Source: Mugil cephalus
Lineage: Eukaryota > Chordata > Actinopteri > Mugiliformes > Mugilidae
DNA length: 64,000 nt
NCBI RefSeq assembly: GCF_022458985.1
Contig: NC_061783.1
Span: 14,949,913-15,013,912 of the forward strand
Reading direction: 5' to 3'
The notes under the pieces were generated by a model, which had not been told where the DNA came from, ran no database searches, and worked only from the letters and a program-made list of their open reading frames with translations. The translations under genes were made by a program, and so were the position numbers. This document shows positions 1-11,800 of this stretch, piece by piece. How positions within the stretch are numbered: position 1 is the stretch's first letter; every line of letters starts with the position of its first letter.

Positions 1-2
1 AG

Positions 3-3000
3 ATCTGGAGACTCTTATGAGGAGCCTGAACATTGGACATGAACACGTGGAAGATCACACCGATCATGATCACAGAAGTCAGAGGCGGTGGAAAAGCAGC
101 GATCACGAGCATCATGAGGAAAACAGCACCTGGGAGCAGGTACCAGCATGGAAACACACAAGAATACACAATACCATTCAAAATTGAGGGTGATATTTAA
201 AATCTAACCAATCTGTTCTCCCATCCCAGTATTGTTTCTCAGCTGAAGAGCTTATCCTCATCTACGATTTGCCGGAAAACAGTTCTGCCTCCTCTGCTCT
301 GGCTCGGCCCGACATGGCTCAGCTCAGCCCCGCACTCATCCAGCAGATCCTGAGTGGAGCCTGCGCACACGTCACAGAACCAGTGCAGTCCGATGGGCTA
401 TCCCGGACTGAGAGTAAGTGCATTGTGCACGGGAGGAACAACTCCCTAGACAACCACACAATCCCCTCCAACACTGACTGCGGAGGAGAGGAGGAGCCCT
501 GTAGATGTACACGAGTCTCTTCTAAGCTAACCCCATTTTTCTTTCTTTCCTATTCTTACAGGATACCTCTATGCAACTCTTGCCAATGTGGTGATCACAC
601 TCACGTCCATGTTTGGCATTGTGGTGCTGCTGTTTACCTCCTGTACCAACGTCTTCCAGCTATGCATCCAGTTTTGTATCAGCCTGGCTGTAGGCACACT
701 GACTGGAGACGCCCTACTGCACCTGCTGCCCATGGTGAGGGACTGTCATCATCATAAAGAGGCTCATATTCTGACAACATGCACATATGTGCAGTTGCTC
801 AGTTTTTAAGCTGCACAGTTTTTAAGCTGTGGACTGGGGAAACCGTAGTTTCATTAAATCATTAGCTTTGGCGTGACTTTAACAATCATGTTGATTCTTG
901 CGGAGCACAAACTTATTTTTCTTCTTTTCTTCTTGTCTTTGTCTAGTTCCTGGGCCTACATGTGCACTCGGACAACGACAGCCACCACGACCACAGTCAC
1001 GAGGAAGGAACTCCAGACTACACATACAAGATGTTGGTACTGGTAGCTGGGATCTACTGCTTTTACCTGATGGAAACTCTTTTCTCTCTGATCACATATA
1101 AAAACCACCACCATCATCAGCATCACCATGCGGTGAGGAAAATGACAAGTGCAGTCGTAGCATCATACACATCACGATGCTCATGATTTATTAATGGGCT
1201 AATGATTTATTTGTCTCTGTCTTTTTAGGAAGAATCTGAGCCTCACCACTGTGACCATGGGAGAGTTTTAGAGATGTATCAGCAGGAAAGGAAACAAAAA
1301 CAACAATCAGCGTCAAAAGCAGATCTGGTAAGGAACAATTAACATTGAATCTGGGAGACACTTGGAAGATACAGAGCGGAAAACAAACCGGTCTTGCAAA
1401 TGCTACTGCTTGGGGTAAAATGGATCTAGGACAGACCTGGGCATTTTACGGCCCGCGGGCCACATATGGCCCTTTGGGCATTCCTGTCTGGCCCGCGGTA
1501 TGTCAGTCATAAACACAAATGAACAAGTATTTATGCTGTGCATGCAGTACGACTGTGTTGCTTTTATTTTGAGCCATGATGTATTATTTACGTCATGGCA
1601 CTGTTCGTTCGTTAATTCTTCAAAAAGTAAGATTGAAACAGCCTCTTGCCATCTATTTACCCTCAAAAGCCTGAACGGATTGCTGGCATCCGTCAAAGCG
1701 GCCAATTATGAATTACCGTAAGTCACAGTGGTTTGCGCTATTGACAGTATTCATTGTGAGTGAACACTGGTTAGTTGTGCGTTTGCCTGAAAGACCTTCG
1801 AGACATCTCAAGGGTATAACTAACTTTGTTTTTACCAACAAATTCCTTCAAACAACTCTCTCTTGCTGGGGCTCCGCGATCGTTGCTCTCCAACCTGCAG
1901 CCGACAGCAACGGTGCGCCATCATTACCGTAATGGCAGCGTTTTTTCTAGAAAGCTCAACTTAAATATTGTCCATCGGGGAGTTACGGTAATTCAAATAC
2001 AGTAAGCTTCTCTTTGTGGGAAGACGGACATTCAGGTCTTAAAGGGTTAAACATTTATTGAGATTTATTGAAATACAGAAAATAGTTCATGTAGCTACAT
2101 GGTCCCTCCTTGGTCCACTGACGTTTTCAAAAGAGGACAAAGTTTCTAACATTCCAATGCGTTATATTCAAAACTACAGATCGATTGTGTTTCATTTTCC
2201 TCTTCAACCTACACCAAAACTCATAAATTTAAATAAATATTTACAGAATATTCTTATAATTCTGATTACCAGTAGCAGCTTATCAGCATATATAATTTAC
2301 TGCTTTTTACAATGGGAGAAAATTAATATTGAGCAAATTACGTTCAAGTTATCGTTTGGTTTGGCCCTCCAACACACTTCAGATTTTTCATGTGGCCCCC
2401 TGTAGAAATGAATTGCCCAGCCCTGATCTAGGATAATATAACCCAACTGATGATCACAGACATGCTGAAGCTTGTTTACGTCTGAACTGAGATGTTGAAT
2501 ACATTAAAATGGTACTACTTCAAATGCCTTAATGTCAAAACCACGACTTGCTACTGAATGTTCTCTAATTTATGTGATGGATTCATTTCAGGTTGACTAT
2601 GAAGATGTTGAGGAACCACAGTCAAAAAAGCGCACCAGAGGTGACTTCCTGCACCAGAACGAGCACGATCTCATCAATGTGTAATAACTGTGCTAATTTT
2701 GTGGTTACTACAGTAAAAACTATAACTATATTTGTGTCTGCTTGTGTCCACAGAACAACGTTTGCTGCCTTACATGATAACTATTGGTGATGGGATCCAC
2801 AACTTTGCAGATGGATTAGCAATCGGTGCAGCTTTCTCCCTGTCATGGAGGTCTGGTCTGGCCACTTCTGTGGCTGTTTTCTGCCACGAGCTACCACATG
2901 AACTTGGTGAATGTCACACTCAGGAACTGAAGCCCGCTTTGATCGCTTAGTGTCGATTCATTAACGTCATCCTTCTGCTCTCATTTCTCTCCAGGGGATT

Positions 3001-3399
3001 TTGCCATTTTGCTCCACAGTGGATTGTCTGTCCGCAAGGCTCTGCTTTTAAACGTTAGCAGCGCCATGGTCTCGTTCATCGGCCTGTACATCGCTCTGTC
3101 TGTCGCCACTGACCTTGCCACCAAACAGTGGATAGCTGCCATTACTGCAGGACTCTTTCTGTATGTAGGACTGGTTGATATGGTGAGTGCTGATGTTCAC
3201 AGTCTTGACAAGTTGTGCTGTAGCGATCATCAAAGTATCATGAACTGAAAAGGCCTGTTTGTCCTTCCAGATGCCCAACATGGTCCATGCCAGCAACAAG
3301 AGACCCTGGTTGATGTTTCTGCTGCAGAACGTCGGCCTTGTGACCGGGTGGGTTCTTTTGTTGTTGCTGTCGCTCTATGAAGAGAAAATCAGCTTTTAA
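3..3399 (+). CDS. slc39a4: Zinc transporter ZIP4, copy 1 (3' part, exons 4-12)
   Basis: Plasma-membrane zinc importer of the LIV-1 ZIP subfamily; ZIP4 takes up dietary zinc in gut epithelium. Exons: 3-139, 230-413, 562-734, 947-1132, 1229-1327, 2592-2640, 2754-2906, 2995-3182, 3271-3399; phases close throughout and give 432 codons including the stop. Visible parts: the end of the extracellular domain with a His/Asp-rich stretch and the LSPAL motif, TM1-TM3, a His-rich loop ([11 protein letters not shown]), TM4 with [12 protein letters not shown]5 with HELPHELGD (metal site), and the C-terminus LYEEKISF. These match mammalian ZIP4 closely. Exon 9 is short (49 nt); its donor (g|gtgact) was chosen because it alone keeps the downstream frame. 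Exons 1-3 lie before the window. No break is seen, so this copy looks functional. A possible ATTAAA poly(A) signal is at 3790-3795. Confidence 0.93.
1432..2425. mobile_element. Non-autonomous hAT DNA transposon in intron 8 of slc39a4 copy 1
   Basis: The ends are inverted: the left begins cagacctgggcattt and the right, reverse-complemented, begins cagggctgggcaattc. An 8-bp direct repeat, atctagga, flanks the element (1424-1431 and 2426-2433). Eight-base target duplications and CAG-starting termini are typical of hAT elements. At 994 bp it shows no transposase reading frame, so it was mobilised in trans or is internally deleted. Confidence 0.8.
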
Positions 3400-3841
3400 A
3401 ACACAAACCATCAAGGCAATTTTATCATTGCTGCAGTTTTTCCCCTTTTCTCTATATTTAATCACATGTTTTGTTGCAGATGACATAAAGTAACTCAGTT
3501 GATTATGTATAGTCATATGATCAGTGACAGAAAAAATAATTGAAATGTTAAGTTCAGGTCTTTTTTTCTCTTTCCCTTTTTTGCTTCGATAAAATGCCAA
3601 CATATATCAGAGTAGCGTACATGTTGGCTGCCCTGGTATTGATCAGATTTCTGTAGCCTTTTGTGATTTTTATCAAATGAAGTTGTTAAGCATGAATTTG
3701 AAGCAAATTTGCCAAAGAGACATCGATTTGTTAAGTAAATGCCTTCTAATGTATGTGATAATAATTAGTATTTTCATCTTGTTCAACAAATTAAAATCTT
3801 TCAAAATTCAATGTAGCCTCATTTATGTTGTTATCCTCTTA

Positions 3842-4232
3842 GTAGGTGGTAGAAAAAAACTATGCCCTACATAGGGCACTCACAATTTCCCATAAAGCAT
3901 TGCAACAAGTAGTGACCGTCCGATGGTCACTCAACGCTGGTGGATATCCCATCATGCATTGCGTCTCTGGCTGCGTCGTCGTTAGTGGCATTTTTGAAAC
4001 TTTTAAACATACTTTTATTTTATTTTATTATTATTTTTTTTTAATTTCGTGAACATCACACATATTTGTTTACAAAATGATCACGTTTTATTAATGTGTA
4101 AATTATAATGGAATAACCAGTGACGTCATTAACTGCGCGTCAAACGATGATACGTGTAGTGTCCGAAAGCCGTTGGGATTCAGCTCACTATATTGTCCAC
4201 TATATAGTACCAGCCTACATAGGGAGTAGGGG
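3842..4232. repeat. MITE-like interspersed repeat, 3' of slc39a4 copy 1
   Basis: Contains hallmark teleost repeat strings such as gccctacatagggcactcac, cccatcatgcattgcg, agtgtccgaaag and actatatagtaccagcctac. The same sequence recurs at 13664-14022, and partly again at 14045-14280. The outer ends look roughly inverted to one another, but I could not define exact terminal repeats or a target duplication. Family assignment is uncertain. Confidence 0.55.
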
Positions 4233-4647
4233 TTTGAATCATTTTTTAACACTGAAAACTTCAAACTTTTATATTTGGAGGCTTTGATGTTCTATTACAA
4301 AGAGCAGCTGCGCCCTCTAGGGGCTGATACACTAACACGCACACACTGGTGCGTCTGAGGCCGCGTTGAGTTGAACTCAGTGTGAATCAGCGTCAGCTGC
4401 TTGTTGTTCTAGAAAATCAGCCACAATATGCGCAACTGCAGAAATGAAAATGTTAAATGATGATTAAATAAAATATTTATTCATAGTCGTAAATATTCTT
4501 GAATTCAGAGGAAAATATGGAAATGTACAAAAATGTAAACAACGCACCAGCAACTACACACACACACACTTTGAGTGAATAATATGACAGCAGTATCTGT
4601 TCTAAAAAATAAAAGAAAGAAAAAATAAAAGTAAAGAGAGTTTGCTT

Positions 4648-4830
4648 TCATTCTTCTTCTTCTTTTTTACTTGTACGTGCAGTGACACTTTTGCTCAGTA
4701 CATCTGGAAGATCCTGCTCTGTTTCCTCTGTGGCTTTAATCTGTCTCACCTGCTTCTGTCTCTTCATGTACTGACTCCATAGTGTTGAGATCCAGGTCTG
4801 TTGAAGAGCTCGTTTTTCTTTTCCCTCCAT
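4648..4830 (-). CDS. Doubtful 60-residue charged protein
   Basis: An open frame starting MEGKEKRALQQTWISTLW and ending in a run of four Glu, rich in Lys, Gln and Glu and likely helical. On the minus strand the ATG is preceded by ctagtacag|tgac, which could be a splice acceptor with a 5' UTR exon upstream. A possible AATAAA lies further down, near 4480-4490. I do not recognise the protein. It could be a small gene, the end of a larger one, or chance; the sequence alone does not decide. Confidence 0.2.
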   Translation of the reverse strand: MEGKEKRALQQTWISTLWSQYMKRQKQVRQIKATEETEQDLPDVLSKSVTARTSKKEEEE

Positions 4831-5639
4831 GTCACTGTACTAGATATGCAAAATATATATATTTAATGTTGGACCATAATATCTGTGAAGTTTTTCAGTC
4901 GTTTAAATAAATCATTTTTCTTGAAAAATGCCCAAAAGGTTTGAGAACCTGTCTGCAAAGATTTGCTCCAGTCAGGAGAATCTATATTTATCACATGATG
5001 GAAGGTCAGAGCTCTGAGTTTTTTTTTTTATTATTTTATTTTTTACAGCAAACTCAGAGAAACAATATCTTTATGAAAATTAAACAGGAAACTCTTACAC
5101 TTGGAACAACACTATTGAGTACAAGGTGATACTATAATATAATAAAATTCTCCATTTTCCGCCTGGGATGCTCTCCAAATGTCATAGTCCTAGATTTTAC
5201 GTCAATAACAAGTTGGTGTAAATACTTCTCTGTCTCAGTGAACTGATATGTGTGAGGAATAAATAAAACATTGTGTTTTTTTTAAACTTTCTTTAGCTCT
5301 TGAATTGAAAATAAGGCTCCTTAAGGTTTCTTATTCTCATAATCCAACCTTTTTTACTCTCTCGATACTTCTGAGTCACAATGAGAGCATCACTTTATTT
5401 TTAATTTTTTTATTACTTTGCTCTCGAAAGAGTTTCTCCATTCTAACATTAAGCCAAATTAAATTCATTTGATTTATTGTAAGAGCTTCTACGTTGCAAT
5501 GAACCTATTAAAAGGTTAAAGACTTGACATCACAAGTAAGTGAGCTGTTACGTTTCAGAGGGTATGTGTGAGACCTTAATCATCTGCCTGCACAGGTGAC
5601 AGTGGTTTTTAATAGACAGGTATAGGACAGCACAAGCCA

Positions 5640-5827
5640 CGTCCTAGCCAATCACAATCCAGAGTCCAGGTGCATAGAGGCTGATAACAGCCGCGAGCTG
5701 AGCTCTATAAGGCTCAATGTGTCTGTAGAAATACCTTGGGACAGTATCAGCTTCTATCTGACCATTTAATGACTTCATCTTTTCTACTTTCATCAACCAC
5801 TTCTACATAAGTTATCTTCAAAGAAAC
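5640..5827 (+). promoter_or_regulatory. Probable core promoter of slc39a4 copy 2
   Basis: A CCAAT box (5648-5652), a GATAA motif (5683-5687) and a TATA-like tctataa (5704-5710) lie in order ahead of the ATG at 5828. This would place transcription start near 5735-5740 with a 5' UTR of about 90 nt. I saw no metal-response core (TGCRCNC) between 5520 and 5827. The promoter of copy 1 is outside the window. Confidence 0.45.
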
Positions 5828-8800
5828 ATGTTTTCCTCGCTGCTCCTTCTTTTTCTGTTTTCTGGTTGGAGCCAGTTCGGTTCTGTGTCAGGTTCTCCTG
5901 CTTTGGAGGAGGTTTATGGAGACGTGGTCAGTGTCCTGTCTCCGGGGCAGCACCATCTGACCGGGGAGTCGCTTCGCTCCCTCTTTAATACACTGGAGAA
6001 ACGTGTGCAGTGCGGTGAAGTGTCGTGTGAAAAGGTAAGTTTTATTAGGCTAACAGTGCGGCGGGCAGGTTAGACAGCCAGGTCTGACTGCAGGCGGAGG
6101 AAAGGGGTCGAGGTCCAAAAGCCATTCACCAGCGCTACCTGTTCACCAAACCACTCATTAACTAGTCATGAGAAGCTTTTCAACTTCTTTAAATAAAAGA
6201 AAAGAAAATATGAAAGAGCTCAACAGAATATACGTATTCACAGATGTATTTGTTTGTCATAGGTAAAAATTATTTCATGTTTTAATCCTACAGTCTTGTC
6301 ATCTGTTATGAGTTGAATCTAACCGTAGGCGGGGGAACATTTTTGGGCATCTACAGAATAAAATATATGTGAATACCGACTGAATGACTTTAGACAGTAA
6401 ATAATAATAATAAAACATAACAAGGTATCTGAAACATAAGACAAACCTGTAATGAATACTCAGTACCCAAAATACAATCTTACTGTACTGTGCTAACATT
6501 GTTGTTGTAATATTGCACATAAAACACAAGCGTTTCTTTTTTATTATTACTATTATTGCTATTATTTCCTGCACTGTTAGTCCCTTATTTTAAATTTCTG
6601 AGTGTCTTAAGTCTATGGATGGAGGCTGACAGTGTAGCCCGTACCTTGTATCACTTCATCTGGGCAAATATTTCCGCTCAAAGTTTAAAAAAAAAAAAAA
6701 CAGCAAATAATCTTGTTTAAAGTAAGAAACTCACATTAAATTCGGATCAAGGCCTCTAAATCTATAATGGTTTAAGATGAGAACCAGCCCTTTTTTTGCT
6801 GTTGGGGCGTTTAATGTCTTAAACTAATATTTTATAACAGATTTATTGTGTAATGTACAGTATATAGACATTAACGTGTTCCCAGGTCACTTAAACTTTA
6901 TCAGCGAGTGTCAGTGAAGTCCTTGGACTTCATGTCCGCTGTAAAGTGCGTGAATGTACAGTACATGGCTGATAAATATCTACGGACAAACAGTTTGACT
7001 GGTTGGCAGTGAAAAATGGACAAAAGTAAAGAGATGGAGACTGAACACTGGATGCCGTTTAAATGTTGTTAAATGAACATATAGGATATAAGTAGGATTG
7101 AAAAAGGCTTTAAGTTATCAACGACCCCCATAAAGAGAGTCTAAAAAGTACTTAGTTTAATACTTTGTTTAATACTATGTATTTTATACATAACTATTTT
7201 GAATGTAATTTTTTTTTAAAGTTTTAATGTGCATTTTTTGTGAAAAGGCGTTTTGTGAAAATCCTCATAGAGCCATGATCTATGAGATGTAAAGAACGCC
7301 ATTGCATTAATTATTGACTGAAATGGTTAGTAACTGCTAATAATAATAAATGTTAATAATAAACTATATTTATTGGAATTTTTTGATTCATGACACTTTT
7401 AGATAATTAGGCCTGGGTCAGTTTGACCCAGGAACATAACAGGAGGTTAAAGAAGTTCAGTAAAGTAATAAATCCAACTTGTTCCACAGTAAAAGAAGAA
7501 AGAGTCGCAAGAGGTCACATAAAAGGAAAAAGAGAAAAAATATGTATTTTCAGACTTACCCTCGCTGATATCCAGACACGCAGGTGTCAGTTACGGTTTT
7601 GTCAACTATTGATGATCTATTTTTTCAGTTGAAAGTAAAATAATATATATATTTATATATATGCAGTAGAAATGTGAGTTAACTCAACCCAAAGAAAATC
7701 TGTTTCAACTCAAAAGATTAGGTTATAACTAATGATCATTTCTTGTTTTAATTTGTTGCTGTGTGTTAATACAACTTATTAGGTGACATTATCCATTGAA
7801 GAAAACCCATTTTATTTCGTCAAATTAACTCATAATTTTTATCAATGGCCATTTTAACTGAGAGCAGTAAAGTTTTTGTTTCTGCTGAGATTTCCCATCT
7901 TGATGAGTAATGGCAAGTTATTTTATTTAGGCCGTTTAGAGAAGAGGCAATTAAAATCTGATCCACCAAAAAAATAAAATAAAATAAAATAAATTGTGAC
8001 AAAAGGGTCCTAAAATCCGCCGACACGCATGGTGCCCATATTTCTTCCAATGTTGTGATACCGTGGTTTTAATCTTCTTTTGTAGGACCTCATTTCAAAG
8101 GTATTACCACTCTATATAATTAGCTCTATCTAATTAAGAAAATTGCAAAATATGGCAGAAGCCTCTACATTTCCCAATATTCAGATCATATCACCTTTCC
8201 TCGTCCTCCATCATAACTCAAAACTTAAAGACTTGAGTTAAATGAACATGGACCACACAGACAAAACTCACAAGAAGTCAAGACAATGACTTACTTTAAG
8301 TTTAAGCTTAGAAAACTTGTTAAATTGAGATTAGTATTAAAAACTATATATATATTTTTTTGGTTGTAGTTAAAGAGAAGAAAAATGTTGTTGGGGCTGT
8401 AATGTTTTACAGTGTTTTTCATCTTTATTGAATTTAGGTGGAAAATTTCAGTGACGGGGAAAGTTCCGTCATTTGGAGGAAAAGGACAAGGTTTAAATGG
8501 AGTTTATGAAACTTTGTCCTCTTTAACTTGTTTTCCTCTCTGTTGTCATAGTTTATGGGTCCGGACTGATGTTTGTCAGCTTTTTAATTGCACTTTATTC
8601 CAATTATATTGACGCCTGGTTTCGGCCGTACTTGTTATCGGAAAACACTGTATCTGGTAAAAGATAATAAAAGAGCTGATATTCATGGCGTCATTAGATT
8701 ATAGGTTGTTGTCTGTTCTGTAGAAGTAATTGCGCATAATTTAACTGAACAACACAAATCAACTCTACTTCTCTTGGCATCTCTACGGCATCGTTCTCTG

Positions 8801-11800
8801 TAAATGACTTGAGATTATTGAATTAGCAAATATTCTCTTATTGGTTTATAACCTGTATGTTTCTGTCTTTGAATGCTTCACAGTGTGATCTGGCCGGCTC
8901 TGTGCATCAGCTCATCGGCAACTCCTCCATCCACCGCAAGCCAGAGGCCAAACACGGCACGGAACACATAACCGTTGACGTATCTCAGTTCCCGAGTCTC
9001 GCTGCCGGCTGCGTCCTTTATCTTTCTGCCCCTGGTCTGGTCTGCAACGCCACAAGTCAGGGGAGGTGGAAAGCGGAAGCCGAACACTTTCTACACAACC
9101 TGGTACACAGAGATCACCATGAGCCACACCATGACCATGATCACATGCACACAGACGTCGAGGCGTTGGAGGCTCTCCTTCAAGAGCTTCGCCATCATTA
9201 TGAGCCCTCACACCATGAGGTAAGCGTACGTCTAAACTGAGCCCCAGTCTACACACCTGTGGTTGAATCTGTTGCTATGATCCTACCGTACTCATGATGA
9301 AATGGAAAGGTTAATTAACAGGACAAAGAAAAAAAAAAAGCCACAGGAGGAAACCAAAATCATTTTCAATCACATTTCTGACTTCTCAAAAGTTGGGACT
9401 AGATTCAACTTGAGATTGAATTCCTCAAACACCAAACTGAATGAGGAACCCATAGCAACAATGTAAATGTTCAATGGCCACAAGGTGAAGTGTTCATTTC
9501 AGGAAAAGACTGAGTAAGTTAAGAAAACATAAAAGAGTCTCTCCAAAGTTTAAGTGAGTTGCAAGTGAGTCAAATGCTCAAACCTAATATGACACTGTAT
9601 AAATATGTTAAGAATAACCAGGGTTAAGTAGCCTAAATTTTGCTTTTTGTCTCCTCGCTTCCTTATCACCATGGCAACCAGATGTGCGTGACAGCCAGTG
9701 ACATCATGAGGGCCGTCCACGGAGACCACACACAGGAAGTGGGTGCAGTTTTGGGCCGCGTCCTGTATCACGCTCTGCTGGGTGACTGCTTCCGTGTTCT
9801 TCCCGAGGAGAGTTTCTTCCTGGACTTCATCATGGGCCGACTCACCGCGTCAAACTATTTCACTGTTGAGGGTAAATGAAGCAGAAAGACTCATCACCCA
9901 GACACTGAAAGCCACTTAAACATAAAAATGCAGAGCACTCGCAAGGATTTACACATAAATGTTTGAGCATTAATTCTGTATTTATGAGAGCACCTCTAGG
10001 AAAACTAGACGTGTTATCAGCTCTTGCTACCAGAAAACCATTTGACTCTCTGGTGCTGCTTTGCTTCTGCAGATCTGGAGACTCTGATGAGAAGCCTGAA
10101 CATCGGACATGAACACGTGGAAGATCACACCGATCATGATCACAGAAGTCAGAGGCGGTGGAAGAGCAGCGATCACGAGCATCATGAGGAAAACAGCACC
10201 TGGGAGCAGGTACCAGCATGGAAACACACAAGAATACACAATACCATTCAACTTGAGGGTGATATTTAAAATCTAACCAATCTGTTCTCCCATCCCAGTA
10301 TTGTTTCTCAGCTGAAGAACTTATCCTAATCTACGATTTGCCGGAAAACAGTTCTGCCTCCTCTGCTCTGGCTCGGCCCGACATGGCTCAGCTCAGCCCT
10401 GCACTCATCCAGCAGATCCTGAGTGGAGCCTGCGCACACGTCACAGAACCAGTGCAGTCCGATGGGCTATCCCGGACTGAGAGTAAGTGCATTGTGCACG
10501 GGAGGAACAACTCCCTAGACAACCACACAATGCCCTCCAACACTGACTGCGGAGGAGAGGAGGAGCCCTGTAGATGTACACGAGTCTCTTCTAAGCTAAC
10601 CCCATTTTTCTTTCTTTCCTATTCTTACAGGATACCTCTATGCAACTCTTGCCAATGTGGTGATCACACTGTTGTCCATGTTTGGCATTGTGGTGCTGCT
10701 GTTTACCTCCTGTACCAACGTCTTCCAGCTATGCATCCAGTTTTGTATCAGCCTGGCTGTAGGCTCACTGACTGGAGACGCCCTACTGCACCTGCTGCCC
10801 ATGGTGAGGGACTGTCATCATCATAAAGAGGCTCATATTCTGACAACATGCACATATGTGCAGTTGCTCAGTTTTTAAGCTGTGGACTGGGGAAACCGTA
10901 GTTTTAGGAACTCATTGGCTTTGGCGTGACTTTAACAATCATGTTGATTCTTGTGGAGCACAAACTTATTTTTCTTCTTTTCTTCTTGTCTTTGTCTAGT
11001 TCCTGGGCCTACATGTGCACTCGGACAACGACAGCCACCACGACCACAGTCACGAGGAAGGAACTCCAGACTACACATACAAGATGTTGGTACTGGTAGC
11101 TGGGATCTACTGCTTTTACCTGATGGAAACTCTTTTCTCTCTGATCACATATAAAAACACCACCATCATCAGCATCACCATGCGGTGAGGAAAATGACAA
11201 GTGCAGTCGTAGCATCATACACATCACGATGCTCATGATTTATTAATGGGCTAATGATTTATTTGTCTCTGTCTTTTTAGGAAGAATCTGAGCCTCACCA
11301 CTGTGACCATGGGAGAGTTTTAGAGATGTACCAGCAGGAAAGGAAACAAAAACAACAGTCAGCGTCAAAAGCAGATCTGGTAAGGAACAATTAACATTAA
11401 ATCTGGGAAACACGGCGGAAAACAAACCGGTCTTGCAAATGCTACTGCTTGGTGTAAAATGGATCTAGGATAAGACCTGGCACTATACGGCCTTCGGCTC
11501 GACATATGGCCCATTTGGGCAATTCTTAATGGCCCGCGTATTCAAATCCTAAATCAAAATAACCCAAGATTTACTGTGTTCATTGCAGATACATCTGTGT
11601 TGCTTTATTTGGAGCCATGATGTTATATTTAGCGTCATGGCACTGTTCGTATCGTTAATTCTTCAAAAAGTAAGCCTCTTGCCATCTATTTACCCTCAAA
11701 AGCCTGAACGGATCGCTGGCATCCGTCAAAGCGGCCAATTATGAATTACCGTAAGTCACAGTGGTTTGCGCTATTGACAGTATTCATTGTGAGTGAACTC

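Larger units (their letters stand above)
3400..5639. other. Intergenic region between the slc39a4 copies
   Basis: The first part, to about 4230, is the duplicated 3' flank and contains a MITE-like repeat. The rest is AT-rich single-copy sequence with no convincing gene, apart from a doubtful 60-codon minus-strand frame at 4648-4830. Confidence 0.6.

Noticed and set aside
1500-1932. Plus-strand frames inside the hAT element as transposase remnants
   Set aside because: No similarity to hAT transposase motifs could be recognised; the element is treated as non-autonomous.
2641-2685. Alternative 3' end for exon 9 of slc39a4, reading on to NEHDLINV
   Set aside because: Both donors there (gtgtaa, gtaata) put exon 10 out of frame; only the donor at 2641 yields the conserved QRLLPYMIT.
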